A stretch of 64,000 bases of DNA. It comes from Halomonas sp. 1513. GTDB lineage: Bacteria > Pseudomonadota > Gammaproteobacteria > Pseudomonadales > Halomonadaceae. Below are positions 41,732-50,854 of the stretch, piece after piece. The number at the start of each line of letters is the position of its first letter. Within the stretch, counting starts at the first letter, position 1. Where the stretch lies: NCBI GenBank assembly GCA_001971685.1, contig CP019326.1, forward strand, positions 372,001 to 436,000, in the 5' to 3' direction. A model generated the notes under the pieces. The model was not told the origin of the DNA. It ran no database searches and saw only the letters and a list, made by a program, of their open reading frames with translations. Both the position numbers and the translations under genes were made by a program.

Positions 41732-43192
41732 ATGGCGCAGTCCCCTGCCGCGCCACAGAATTTCCTGTGGCACGATTACGAGACCTTCGGCGCCGATCCG
41801 CGGCGTGATCGCCCCTCCCAGTTTGCCGCCATTCGCACCGATGCCGACTTCAACGAGATCGGCGAGCCTTTGATGTGGTACTGCAAACCGGCCGATGACT
41901 ACCTGCCGCACCCCCAGGCCTGCCTGATCACCGGTATCACGCCCCAGCAGGCGCGCCGGCGCGGCATGCCCGAGGCGGAATTCGCCGGCCACATCAATGC
42001 GGCGATGAGCGAGCCCGGCACCTGCGCGCTGGGCTACAACAGCCTGCGTTTCGATGACGAGGTCAGCCGCCACCTGTTCTATCGCAACTTCCTCGATCCC
42101 TACGCCCGCGAGTGGCAGAACGGCAATTCGCGCTGGGACCTGATCGACGTCGTGCGCGCCTTCCATGCCCTGCGCCCCGAGGGCATCGAGTGGCCGCAGC
42201 GCGAGGACGGTGCGCCGAGCTTCAAGCTCGAGCACCTCACCGCGGCCAACGGCATCGAGCACGCCGGTGCCCATGACGCCCTGGCTGATGTGCGCGCCAC
42301 CATCGCCATGGCGCGACTGCTCAAGACGCGTAATCCGCAGCTGTTCGACTACCTGCTGAAGCTGCGCAGCAAGCGCGAGGTGGCCAGGCTGCTGGATATC
42401 CCCTCGCGCAAGCCGATGCTGCACGTGTCGCGGCGCTACCCGGCGAGCCGCGGCTGCAGCGCGCTGGTGATGCCGCTGGCCGAGCACCCCACCAACCCCA
42501 ACGGGGTGATCGTCTACGACCTGGGCGACGATCCGGCGCCGCTGTTCTCGCTGTCGCCGGAGGAGATTCGCGCGCGGGTCTTCGTCGGCGCCGACGAGCT
42601 GGCCGAGGGCGAGACGCGTATCCCGCTCAAGGTGATTCATATCAACAAGAGCCCGGTGGTGCTGCCGATCAAGGCGGTAACCCCCGAGGTGGCTGAACGG
42701 CTGTCCCTCGACCGGGCGCGCTGTGAGCAGCACTGGCAGGCACTGTGCGCCAACCCCGAGGCGGCGCGCAAGGCCGCCGCGGTGTTTGCCGAGCCGCCCC
42801 CCGAGGGCCCTCAGGATCCCGATCTGATGCTCTACTCCGGCGGCTTCTTTTCGCCGGCGGACCGCCAGCAGATGCAGCGGGTACGTGACACCGACCCCTG
42901 GGAGCTGGGCGAGACCGCCTTCGCCTTCCAGGACCCGCGCCTCGAGGAGATGCTGTTCCGCTTTCGCGCGCGCAGCTATCCCGACACCCTGTCCAGCGAG
43001 GAGCAGGCGCGCTGGGAGGAGTTCCGCTGGGCGCGCATGAACGATGCCAGCCTGGGCGGCCTGACCCTGGCCGGCTTTGCCCGCGAGATCGAACGCCTCA
43101 ATCAGGTGGCGCTGGACGACCACGAGCGGCAGGTGCTCGAGGAGCTGGTGATGCACGTCGAGGCGATCGTGCCGCCCCAGGCCTTCGGCTGA
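41732..43192 (+). CDS. sbcB: Exodeoxyribonuclease I (SbcB)
   Basis: Single-strand-specific 3'-5' exonuclease used in recombination and mismatch repair. The DEDDh core begins WHDYETFGADPRRDRPSQFA (Asp and Glu), continues with LGYNSLRFDDEVSRHLFYRN, and ends with the His/Asp motif HAGAHDALADVRATI. The SH3-like and C-terminal helical domains follow. Its 486 residues are the family's normal length. Confidence 0.95.
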   Translation: MAQSPAAPQNFLWHDYETFGADPRRDRPSQFAAIRTDADFNEIGEPLMWYCKPADDYLPHPQACLITGITPQQARRRGMPEAEFAGHINAAMSEPGTCALGYNSLRFDDEVSRHLFYRNFLDPYAREWQNGNSRWDLIDVVRAFHALRPEGIEWPQREDGAPSFKLEHLTAANGIEHAGAHDALADVRATIAMARLLKTRNPQLFDYLLKLRSKREVARLLDIPSRKPMLHVSRRYPASRGCSALVMPLAEHPTNPNGVIVYDLGDDPAPLFSLSPEEIRARVFVGADELAEGETRIPLKVIHINKSPVVLPIKAVTPEVAERLSLDRARCEQHWQALCANPEAARKAAAVFAEPPPEGPQDPDLMLYSGGFFSPADRQQMQRVRDTDPWELGETAFAFQDPRLEEMLFRFRARSYPDTLSSEEQARWEEFRWARMNDASLGGLTLAGFAREIERLNQVALDDHERQVLEELVMHVEAIVPPQAFG

Positions 43193-43218
43193 CGCGAGCC
43201 GTCGTTAGCCCAAACGAC

Positions 43219-43245
43219 CGCGCCCGGCCAACTTGGCCGGGCGCG
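43219..43245. terminator. GC-rich hairpin between convergent sbcB and the M16 protease
   Basis: A perfect 11-bp stem CGCGCCCGGCC / GGCCGGGCGCG with loop AACTT. It lies between two convergent genes and lacks a clear T-run, so it is probably a bidirectional terminator. Confidence 0.65.
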
Positions 43246-43265
43246 GTGCGTTCAGGGGCTGCCGC

Positions 43266-46136
43266 TCAGTCGTCGGGCAGCGGCAGCGGTTCCAGTCCCT
43301 CGCTGGCGCTGGCCACGTCGCTGGCCTCGTCGCCGGGGTCGAAGGTCACGTCGACCACCGCATCGCGACGCAGGCTCGGCCATACCTCGCGCAGCTCGTC
43401 GGCGGAAACCTCCATGACCCGTGCGGCGAGGCGCTCGCGACGGTCGAAGTCGGTATCGCCATAGGCCAGCGCCTGCCACTGGCGGTTGGTCAGGCCACCG
43501 AGCGAAGTGTCGCGGGTCAGCAGGCGGTCGCGTACCGACTGGCGATAGGCGGCGATGTCGTCGTCCTCGAGGTCTTCGAGGCGCGCCTCGAAGTCGTCGA
43601 GAAACGCATCGATGCGCTCGCCGATGGTGGCGCTGTCGGTCTCCGGCGACTGCACCACCAGCGCCACGCCGGGTGCGTCTAGCAGCGGCGAGTAGCCGGC
43701 GTTGACGATGTAGCCGAGCTGCTCCTCGGTACGCAGCCGGGTGTAGAACGGCGTATCGATGAGCTGGGCCAGCACCGCCAGGCGGGCCTGGCTGTCGAGA
43801 CTGCGGTCGGCGCCCTGCAGGTAGCGCAGTACCAGCGACTCCTGGCGTGCGGTGTCGGGGTGGAGTGGCGCCAGGTCGCTGGCGCGCAGCGGCTCGAGGC
43901 GCGGGATATCGTCTTCACCGAGCTGCGGGCGCAGCGCATCGGCGACCATCTGCGCCTCGCGCTCGGCGAGCTCGGCAGGCAGGTTGCCGACCACCATGGC
44001 CTCCAGGCGCAGTTCGTCGAGGAACTGGCGGCGGAACTCGCGCAGGTCGTCGGCCTCGAGTTCGCGGACCGCCTCGAGCAGCACCGGGGTCGACCACTGG
44101 GGGCGAATCAGCGCCTCGCCGAGGGTGCGATAGGCCTGCTGATGCAGCGCCGCTTGCGGCGCATTGCGCCATTCACGCTCGAGACGGTAGCGCACCCGCT
44201 CGACGGCGCCGTCGCTGATCTCGCCCTCGATCAGCTGCGACAGCGCCTGGCGCATCAGCAGCGCCTGGCGGTCGCGCCACCCCGAGAAGGAGAGCGTCAT
44301 GCCGCGGGAGTGGGCGTAGGACTCGAAGCGCTGGCCGGCGAGCCGCGCCGGGTAGAAGGCCTCGTTGAGGCTGTCGTCGAGCCACCCGGCCAGCAGCCGG
44401 GTCAGCGCCGCATCGCGGGCGCTGCGCGTGGCCTGGGGGTGCTGCAGGCTGAAGCGCCACTCGACCTTGGGGGTGTTGAAGTCGGCGTGGGCCTGATGCC
44501 ACAGCGAGAAGCTGTCGCCGTCGATCAATGGATAGGGCACCTCGTCCTGCGCCTCGAGCAGGGTCAGGTCCTCGGCGATGAAGGGGTTGGGGGCTGGCAG
44601 CGTCAGGCCCGACAGCGGCTCAGCGGCGGCCCACTCGGCCGGCTGTTCGACCCGGTAGGGGGCATCGAACCACGGTGAGACCTGGTCGCCTTCGACGTCG
44701 GGACCGCTATAGACGCGCAGCAGGTTGTCCGGGCGCAGCGCTTCGAGGTATTCGGCGATACGCTCGGCGTCGAAGCCGTCCATGCGGTAGGCGGCATAGT
44801 GCACGTCCTCGCTGGGATAGTAGGCGAGGTTCATCGACAGCCGCATGGCGCTGCGCAGCGGTGCGCCGTGCTGCTGGAAGGTGAATTCCTGCTCGGCGAG
44901 GCTGGCCTGCTCGTCGTAGCGCCACTCCTCCAGGCCCTCGTCGGCGATCAGTGCCACCTTGTCGAACAGGGTGGCGTGAATGGTATCGATGGCCTCGGCG
45001 CCGCTGGGGGTAAGGCTGACAGTCACGGTGAACAGCGCCTGATTGCCATCGCCGCGGCTGACGCCGGCGGACAGCCCGTCGGCCAGGCCGGCCTCGCGCA
45101 GTACCGCCAGCAGGCTGCCCTCGCCCTCGTGGCCGAGCAGGTTGGCGATGTAGTCGGCGGGCTTGGTGCGGTACTCGTCGCGGGGGTCGTCGATGGGGAA
45201 TTGAAAGCGCAGTTCGCGGCTGTCGCGCAGGCTCTGGATCTCCAGCGCCTGCGGCATGCTGTCGTCGAGCACCAGCGGCACGTCGATGCTCGGCGGCTCG
45301 AGGCCACGGTCGGCAATCTCGACGAAGCGCTCCTGGACCAGGCCCTCCAGCTCGTCGAGGGACTGCGGGCCGACCAGCGCCAGGTTCATGACGTTGGCGT
45401 CGTAGTACTGCTCGTAGAACTCGATCACTCGCTCGCGCAGGCTGGGCTCGCCTTCTGGGCGGTCGGCGAGGGTCTCACGGCTGCCCACCGCGAAGCGCGT
45501 GGTGGGGTTGTCGGGGTTGAGGCGCTGATTGACCACGTCGAGCTGGCGGCGGCCTTCGTCGCGGATCCTGGCCTGATATTCGGAGTGCACGATGCTGCGC
45601 TCGCTGGCCAGCTGGTCGGCGTTGAACAGCGGCGAAATGAAGAACTGGCTGAAGCGATCGAGAGCGCCGGGCAGTGCCTCGGGCTCGATGTCGAAGAAGT
45701 AGTTGGTATCGCTGGGGGCGGTGAAGGCGTTGTGGCTGCCACCGTGGCGCGAGATATAGCTCTGGTAGGCGTCGGCCTCGGGGAACGGCTCGGTGCCCAG
45801 GAACAGCATGTGCTCGAGGAAGTGGGCCAGGCCGGCAAGGTCGTCGGGGTCCTGGGCGCTACCCACGCTGACGTTCATCGAGGCGGCGGCCTTGTCGGCC
45901 TCGGGGTCGCTGACCAGCAGCACATTGAGCCCGTTGTCGAGGGTCAGGGTGCGATAGTCGCGGGTATCGTGGGGGCTCATGTGCGGGGTGTCGACCTCGG
46001 CGATACCCTCGTCGTCTGCCTGCAGAGGGGAGGCGGTAAGCCCGGCGATCAGGGCGGCGCCGAGTAGCGAACGTCCCAGGCGTGGCACATCGGCACGGGC
46101 GACGCCCGGGACGGAAAAAGAGGACGTAATGCGCAT
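43266..46136 (-). CDS. Periplasmic M16 insulinase-type protease (pitrilysin-like)
   Basis: Zinc endopeptidase, 956 residues. An N-terminal signal peptide (SLLGAALIAGLTASPLQA) sends it to the periplasm. The inverted zinc motif HFLEHMLF (about 105-112) has the catalytic Glu, and the third ligand is the first Glu of ERSIVHSEYQ. The following M16 repeats are typical of the four-domain pitrilysin family. The SRAP-domain gene upstream overlaps it (ATGATG), so the second ATG (46136), five bases after GGAG, is preferred. Homologous to E. coli PtrA in layout, but not placed in the recBCD cluster here. Confidence 0.88.
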   Translation of the reverse strand: MRITSSFSVPGVARADVPRLGRSLLGAALIAGLTASPLQADDEGIAEVDTPHMSPHDTRDYRTLTLDNGLNVLLVSDPEADKAAASMNVSVGSAQDPDDLAGLAHFLEHMLFLGTEPFPEADAYQSYISRHGGSHNAFTAPSDTNYFFDIEPEALPGALDRFSQFFISPLFNADQLASERSIVHSEYQARIRDEGRRQLDVVNQRLNPDNPTTRFAVGSRETLADRPEGEPSLRERVIEFYEQYYDANVMNLALVGPQSLDELEGLVQERFVEIADRGLEPPSIDVPLVLDDSMPQALEIQSLRDSRELRFQFPIDDPRDEYRTKPADYIANLLGHEGEGSLLAVLREAGLADGLSAGVSRGDGNQALFTVTVSLTPSGAEAIDTIHATLFDKVALIADEGLEEWRYDEQASLAEQEFTFQQHGAPLRSAMRLSMNLAYYPSEDVHYAAYRMDGFDAERIAEYLEALRPDNLLRVYSGPDVEGDQVSPWFDAPYRVEQPAEWAAAEPLSGLTLPAPNPFIAEDLTLLEAQDEVPYPLIDGDSFSLWHQAHADFNTPKVEWRFSLQHPQATRSARDAALTRLLAGWLDDSLNEAFYPARLAGQRFESYAHSRGMTLSFSGWRDRQALLMRQALSQLIEGEISDGAVERVRYRLEREWRNAPQAALHQQAYRTLGEALIRPQWSTPVLLEAVRELEADDLREFRRQFLDELRLEAMVVGNLPAELAEREAQMVADALRPQLGEDDIPRLEPLRASDLAPLHPDTARQESLVLRYLQGADRSLDSQARLAVLAQLIDTPFYTRLRTEEQLGYIVNAGYSPLLDAPGVALVVQSPETDSATIGERIDAFLDDFEARLEDLEDDDIAAYRQSVRDRLLTRDTSLGGLTNRQWQALAYGDTDFDRRERLAARVMEVSADELREVWPSLRRDAVVDVTFDPGDEASDVASASEGLEPLPLPDD

Positions 46137-46825
46137 CATGTCTCCTGTGCGGTGGTCCAGCGATGCATGGGGCCGGTGGGGTGAGCACAGGCCCAGTCCT
46201 GATGCGAAGGATCATTGACTCGTCTTGATACAGGAAAAGCGCCCAACAGTTCCAAATCTGCCGGGCTCAATAGTCGACGGGCCTCTGCCGGTGGCGTGGC
46301 CGGGTCGAGCCAATGGCGCGCCTGGGCCGGCGCGATCACCGCCGGCAGGCGCTCGCTGAGCGGTGCCAGCAGCGCGTTGCTGGCGACGGTGATCAAGGCA
46401 CAGGAGTCATGATGCTCGGTCAGGGCGGTGTGGTAGCGGCACCACAGGCCGGCCAGCAGCAGCGGCTGGCGCTGGTGGTGGGTGACCAGGAACGGCTGTT
46501 TCATGCGCGGCTGCGGCTTCCACACGTAGACACCGCTGACCGGGATCAGGCAGCGGCGTGCGGCAAAGGCCTCGCGGAACATGGCGCGGCTGTCGAGCGA
46601 CTCGGCGCGGGCGCAGTGCGGCGCATGGTCGAGGACCTTGAGCCACGGCGGGGTCAGCCCCCAGAACGCGCTGCTCAGGCGCGGACCGCCGGCGGCATGG
46701 TGCAGCATCGACAGCGGCCGGCGGGGTGCCAGGTTGGGGCTGGCGAGCAGCGCGTCGAGCGTCTCGATGTCGCCCAGCAGGCCCTCGAGGTCGAGCGTTG
46801 GGGCAATATAGAGCCGGCCGGCCAT
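46136..46825 (-). CDS. SRAP-domain (HMCES/YedK-like) protein lacking the active-site residues
   Basis: The SRAP family normally crosslinks to abasic sites through Cys2. Here the start reads MAGRLYIAP instead of MCGR, so Cys2 is Ala. The other YedK active-site positions are also changed: the Asn of NARAE is Cys (CARAES), the Glu of GFYEWK is Val (GVYVWK), and the His of IHDRMP is Ser (LSERLP). The fold motifs around these remain recognisable (FWGLTPPWLK, RRCLIPVSG), so this is a diverged but intact 229-residue frame. ATG 46825 has CAGGAG upstream. Its stop overlaps the M16 protease start. It may bind DNA without crosslinking; function is unknown. Confidence 0.8.
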   Translation of the reverse strand: MAGRLYIAPTLDLEGLLGDIETLDALLASPNLAPRRPLSMLHHAAGGPRLSSAFWGLTPPWLKVLDHAPHCARAESLDSRAMFREAFAARRCLIPVSGVYVWKPQPRMKQPFLVTHHQRQPLLLAGLWCRYHTALTEHHDSCALITVASNALLAPLSERLPAVIAPAQARHWLDPATPPAEARRLLSPADLELLGAFPVSRRVNDPSHQDWACAHPTGPMHRWTTAQET

Positions 46826-46976
46826 GAGCACTCCTGACAGTGACGAGGCGACAGGGTAACCAACTCGGGCAGTCCGCGAAAGCGCCCAGGATCATGCCGG
46901 GCTTGCGTTTGACTCAGGTATCGATATGCTGTCCGGAAACACTGTTCGAATAGTGCATTCACTCGCGAGGAAGCCG

Positions 46977-47591
46977 ATGGCTCGTCCCAGACAGCATGCG
47001 CCCGAGGCGCTGCATGCGCAGGTCATGGCCGCATGCGACGCCTGGCTGCAGGAGCGGCCCGTGCATACGCTGTCGCTACGCGCCCTGGCGCGCGAGGTGG
47101 GCTGCGCGCCGAGCACCCTGCTCAAGCTGTACGGCAGCTTCGGCAACCTCTTGCAGCACGTCAACGTCGAGACCCTGGGGCGCCTCAAGCTGGCCATTGA
47201 GGGGCTGTCGGCGGCCACCCCCGAGCCGCGCCTCAAGGGCTTGGCCACCGCCTACTGGCAGTTTGCCCAGCAGGATCGCTACCGCTGGCAGCTGCTGTTC
47301 GACTATCCGCTGGCCGAGGAGGGCGAGCTCGACCAGCGCCAGAGCGACATGATCGAAGCGCTGTTCGTGCGCGTCGAGGCCACGCTCAAGGAGTATCAGC
47401 CGGCGCTGGACGAAGCCGAGGCGCGGCGCCTGGCGCGCACCCTGTGGGGCAGCGTCCACGGTCTGGTGCAGCTGGGCCTCAATCAGCGCCTGGGCTATTG
47501 GCAGGATCAGCAGCTCGAAGTCGGTGAGCTGCTCGATCAGCTGCTGACCACGATTCTCGCCGGCCTGCGGCAGCCGTCGAGTGACTCGTGA
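46977..47591 (+). CDS. TetR/AcrR-family regulator
   Basis: A 204-residue repressor. The N-terminal helix-turn-helix is TLSLRALAREVGCAPSTLLK followed by LYGSFGNLL (about residues 28-57). The C-terminal helices form the ligand pocket and dimer interface, with a WGSVHGLVQLGL element of the TetR-C/WHG type. ATG 46977 follows GAGGAAG; the frame extends upstream without a better start. Its stop overlaps the GTG of the transporter-acyltransferase gene, so it probably controls that gene. Confidence 0.85.
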   Translation: MARPRQHAPEALHAQVMAACDAWLQERPVHTLSLRALAREVGCAPSTLLKLYGSFGNLLQHVNVETLGRLKLAIEGLSAATPEPRLKGLATAYWQFAQQDRYRWQLLFDYPLAEEGELDQRQSDMIEALFVRVEATLKEYQPALDEAEARRLARTLWGSVHGLVQLGLNQRLGYWQDQQLEVGELLDQLLTTILAGLRQPSSDS

Positions 47592-49495
47592 GCCGCCTGA
47601 TCACCCAGCGTCGCTTTGCCCCGCTGTTCTGGACTCAGGCGCTCGGGGCGCTCAACGATAATCTGCTGCGTACCCTGCTGCTGCTGGTACTGGTGTTTGC
47701 CTCGCTGCCGGATGACCCGGCACGCCAGGGGCTGGCGACCAATCTGGCGGCGGCGCTCTTCATCCTGCCGTTCCTGCTGTTCTCCGCCTGGGGCGGGGTG
47801 CTGGCCGACCGCCTCGACAAGCAGCGCCTGATTCGGCGGCTCAAGCTGTTCGAACTCGGCATCATGCTGCTCGCCGCGGCAGTGGTGTGGTGGGAGAGTC
47901 GTTTGCTGCTGTATGGCCTGCTGCTGCTGATGGGCGTGCAGTCGGCGCTGTTCGGCCCGGTCAAGTACGCCATCCTGCCTCAGCACCTGTCGCCTACCGA
48001 GCTGGTGCGCGGCAATGCCTGGGTGGGTTTCGGCACCTTCGCGGCGATTCTCGCCGGCACCCTGCTGGCCGGGCTGGTGGCGACGCTGCCACCCGCCGCG
48101 GCGCGGCCGGTGGCGCTGCTGGCGCTGCTGGCGGTGGCCGTCTCTGGTCTCGCGGCCAGCCTGATGATCCCTCCGGCACCGGCGTCGAGCAGCGAAGAGG
48201 TGCCGCGTCATCCGCTGGCCAGCATCTGGGCGGTACTCGGCGATAGCCTGCGCTCACGCCAACTGCTGCCGGCGATGCTCGGCATCAGTGCCTTCTGGTT
48301 TCTGGGCATCTGCTACCTGACCCTGCTGCCGGCCTGGGCCAGCCAGGTCGCTGGCGGTCAGGCCTCGGCGTTCAATATGCTGTTGGCGGCCTTTGCCCTG
48401 GGGGTGGGCGCCGGGGCGATGCTCTGCGCGCGGCTCTCGGCGGGGCGGCTCGAGGTGGGGCTGGTGGTGCTGGGGGCGCTGCTGATGGGCGTCGGAGGCC
48501 TGTGGCTGGCCGGCGCGGCTCCCCTGGGGCTGACGGCTGCGACCGCCGGTGAGCTGATGCTGCAGCCCGGCTTCTGGCGGATGCTGGCGGCGCTGGCGCT
48601 GGTGGGCATCGGCGGCGGGCTATATATCGTGCCGCTCTACACCCTGATCCAGCTGCTCAGTCGTGAACGCCAGCGGGCGCGGATGATCGCCGCCAACAAT
48701 ATCTTCAATGCGCTGCTGATGCTGGTCGCGGCACTGTTCGGCATGCTGATGCTGGGCGTGGTCGGTGTCGGCCTGCCGACCTTCGTGGCGAGCCTCGGCG
48801 GCATCGCCCTGCTGATCGGCCTGGGACTGCTGGTGCGCGGCCCGCGCCCGCTGCTGCGGCTGCTGATCTTCGCCCTGGTGCATCTGATCTATCGGCTCAA
48901 GTTTCGCGGCCGCGATCATATTCCGGCGCGCGGCGCGGCGCTGGTGGTGTGCAATCACGTCAGCTTCATGGATGCGCTGGTGATCGGCGGTGCCAGCCCG
49001 CGGCCGCTGCGCTTCCTGATGGACCGGCCGATCTACGAGTCGCCGTGGCTCAACTGGTGGTTCCGCATCGTCGGCGCGATTCCCGTGGATGCCGACCGTC
49101 GCGACCCGGGCAGCGTGCGCCGCGCGCTGGACGAGGTCAGCCACGCACTGCGCCACGGTGAGGTAGTGATGCTGTTCCCCGAGGGGCGGCTGACGCCGGA
49201 TGGCGAGATCCACCCCTTTCGCCGCGGGCTGGACATCATCCTGGCGCGTGACCCCGTGCCGGTGGTGCCGGCCGGCCTGGCCGGCCTGTGGGGATCCTGG
49301 ACATCGCATCAGGACGGGCGCGCACTGACCAAGTGGCCGCGCCGCTTCCGCGCGCGGGTTGCGCTCTACTTCGATGAGCCGCTGTCGCCCCAGCAGGCCC
49401 GCTGCGCGGTGCTTGAGGAGCGGGTGCGCGAGCTCAAGGCCGAAGCCGACCGCTGGGCGCAACCTGCGCTGCGAAGCGAGGGCGGAACCGCTTAG
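47588..49495 (+). CDS. MFS lysophospholipid transporter fused to a PlsC acyltransferase
   Basis: A 635-residue fusion. Residues 1-420 are a 12-TM major-facilitator domain of the LplT type (LFWTQALGALNDNLLRTLLL at the start, LADRLDKQRLIRR in the first loop). Residues 430-630 are a 1-acylglycerol-phosphate acyltransferase with VVCNHVSFMDALVIGG (HX4D), FPEGRLTPDGE and VVPAGLAGLWGS. Together they would flip lysophospholipid inward and re-acylate it. The acyl-ACP synthetase part of the E. coli partner Aas is not present. GTG 47588 overlaps the stop of the TetR gene by four bases. Confidence 0.88.
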   Translation: MSRLITQRRFAPLFWTQALGALNDNLLRTLLLLVLVFASLPDDPARQGLATNLAAALFILPFLLFSAWGGVLADRLDKQRLIRRLKLFELGIMLLAAAVVWWESRLLLYGLLLLMGVQSALFGPVKYAILPQHLSPTELVRGNAWVGFGTFAAILAGTLLAGLVATLPPAAARPVALLALLAVAVSGLAASLMIPPAPASSSEEVPRHPLASIWAVLGDSLRSRQLLPAMLGISAFWFLGICYLTLLPAWASQVAGGQASAFNMLLAAFALGVGAGAMLCARLSAGRLEVGLVVLGALLMGVGGLWLAGAAPLGLTAATAGELMLQPGFWRMLAALALVGIGGGLYIVPLYTLIQLLSRERQRARMIAANNIFNALLMLVAALFGMLMLGVVGVGLPTFVASLGGIALLIGLGLLVRGPRPLLRLLIFALVHLIYRLKFRGRDHIPARGAALVVCNHVSFMDALVIGGASPRPLRFLMDRPIYESPWLNWWFRIVGAIPVDADRRDPGSVRRALDEVSHALRHGEVVMLFPEGRLTPDGEIHPFRRGLDIILARDPVPVVPAGLAGLWGSWTSHQDGRALTKWPRRFRARVALYFDEPLSPQQARCAVLEERVRELKAEADRWAQPALRSEGGTA

Positions 49496-50775
49496 CCGCG
49501 ACGCGGCGCACGGCGGCTATGCTGCCAGCAGCGCGCCGAGGTGATCAGCTTGTCCTTGACCTGCAGGATTTCCATGCGGGTGGTGCCGACCTGCAGCGAG
49601 GCGGGGCCGTCGGGGAACGACTCGAGATGCTCGAGAATCAGGCCGTTGAGGGTCTTGGGGCCGTCGGTGGGCAGTTGCCAGCCCAGCGACTTGTTGATCT
49701 CGCGAATGTTGGCGGTGCCCTCGATCACGTAGCTGCCGTCGTCCTGCAGATGGATCTCTTGATGCATCCCCGCCACGTCGGTGGTGAACTCGCCGACGAT
49801 CTCCTCGAGAATGTCCTCCAGGGTCACCAGGCCCTCCACGTCACCGTACTCGTCGACCACGATGCCGATGCGCCGCTTCTGCTGCTGGAAGTTGAGCAGC
49901 TGGGTGTGCAGCGGGGTCGATTCGGGAATGAAATAGGGCTCACGGGCCTCCTGCACGATCGAGGCCTTGGTCACCTCGTGCTTGGACAGGAAGCGCGCCG
50001 CGTTACGCAGGTGCAGCATGCCGATGATGTTGTTGATGTCGCCCTTGAAGACCGGGATGCGGGTGTGCTGGCTGGTGCGGATCTGCGCCAGGATGCTCTC
50101 CAGGTCGTCCTCGAGATCGATGCCCACCACCTCGTGGCGCGGCACCATGATGTCGTTGACGGTGACGTTCTCCAGGTCGAGGATCGACAGCAGCATGGCC
50201 TGGTGGCGGTGCGGGATCAGGGTGCCGGCTTCATGGACCACGGTGCGCAGTTCGTCACGGGTCAGGTTGTCGGCGCCGCCATCGATGTTCTTGACGCCGA
50301 TCAGCTTGAGCAGGCCATTGGAGATGGCGTTGACCAGCCATACCAGCGGGTAGAGCAGCTTGAGCAGCGGTTCGAGGATCACCGAGGCGGGATAGGCGAT
50401 GCGTTCGGGCTTTACCGCGGCGTAGGTCTTGGGCGTGACCTCGGCGAAGATCAGGATCACGATGGTCAGCACCAGCGGGGCCACCGCCGGTCCGGTCACG
50501 TCGCCGAGAAAATGAATGGCGAGCACCGTGGCGATGGCAGCGGCCAGGTTGTTGACCAGGTTGTTGCCGATCAGGATCACGCCGATCAGGCGGTCGGGCC
50601 TGGCCAGCAGGCGCATCACCCGCTTGGCGGCGCGCTCGCCGCTGCCGGCCTGGTGGCTCAGGCGGTAGCGGTTGATCGACATCATGCCGGTTTCGGAACT
50701 GGAGAAGAACGCCGACAGACAGATGAGTAGAAACAGCAGGCCGAACAGCAGTCCCAGCGGGAAGTCGTCGCTCAA
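49492..50775 (-). CDS. CNNM/CorB-type membrane protein with CBS domains
   Basis: Likely Mg2+ transport or resistance protein. The DUF21/CNNM membrane domain (1-190) includes LSAFFSSSETGMMSINRYRL and LIGNNLVNNLAAAIATVLA. The CBS pair follows with IMVPRHEVVGIDLEDD and RRIGIVVDEYGDVEGLVTLED, then a CorC/HlyC C-terminal domain. Its 427 residues match E. coli YfjD/CorB, which has the same neighbours (ypjD and ffh). The start is TTG 50775. The end overlaps the convergent acyltransferase gene by four bases. Confidence 0.9.
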   Translation of the reverse strand: MSDDFPLGLLFGLLFLLICLSAFFSSSETGMMSINRYRLSHQAGSGERAAKRVMRLLARPDRLIGVILIGNNLVNNLAAAIATVLAIHFLGDVTGPAVAPLVLTIVILIFAEVTPKTYAAVKPERIAYPASVILEPLLKLLYPLVWLVNAISNGLLKLIGVKNIDGGADNLTRDELRTVVHEAGTLIPHRHQAMLLSILDLENVTVNDIMVPRHEVVGIDLEDDLESILAQIRTSQHTRIPVFKGDINNIIGMLHLRNAARFLSKHEVTKASIVQEAREPYFIPESTPLHTQLLNFQQQKRRIGIVVDEYGDVEGLVTLEDILEEIVGEFTTDVAGMHQEIHLQDDGSYVIEGTANIREINKSLGWQLPTDGPKTLNGLILEHLESFPDGPASLQVGTTRMEILQVKDKLITSARCWQHSRRAPRRG

Positions 50776-50854
50776 GTTGGGTGAGTCCTCAATGGCATGT
50801 CAGGCTCGTTTGTAGGGATTCGGTGCCGGCCTGTCAAGGCGTCACGGCGGTGGT

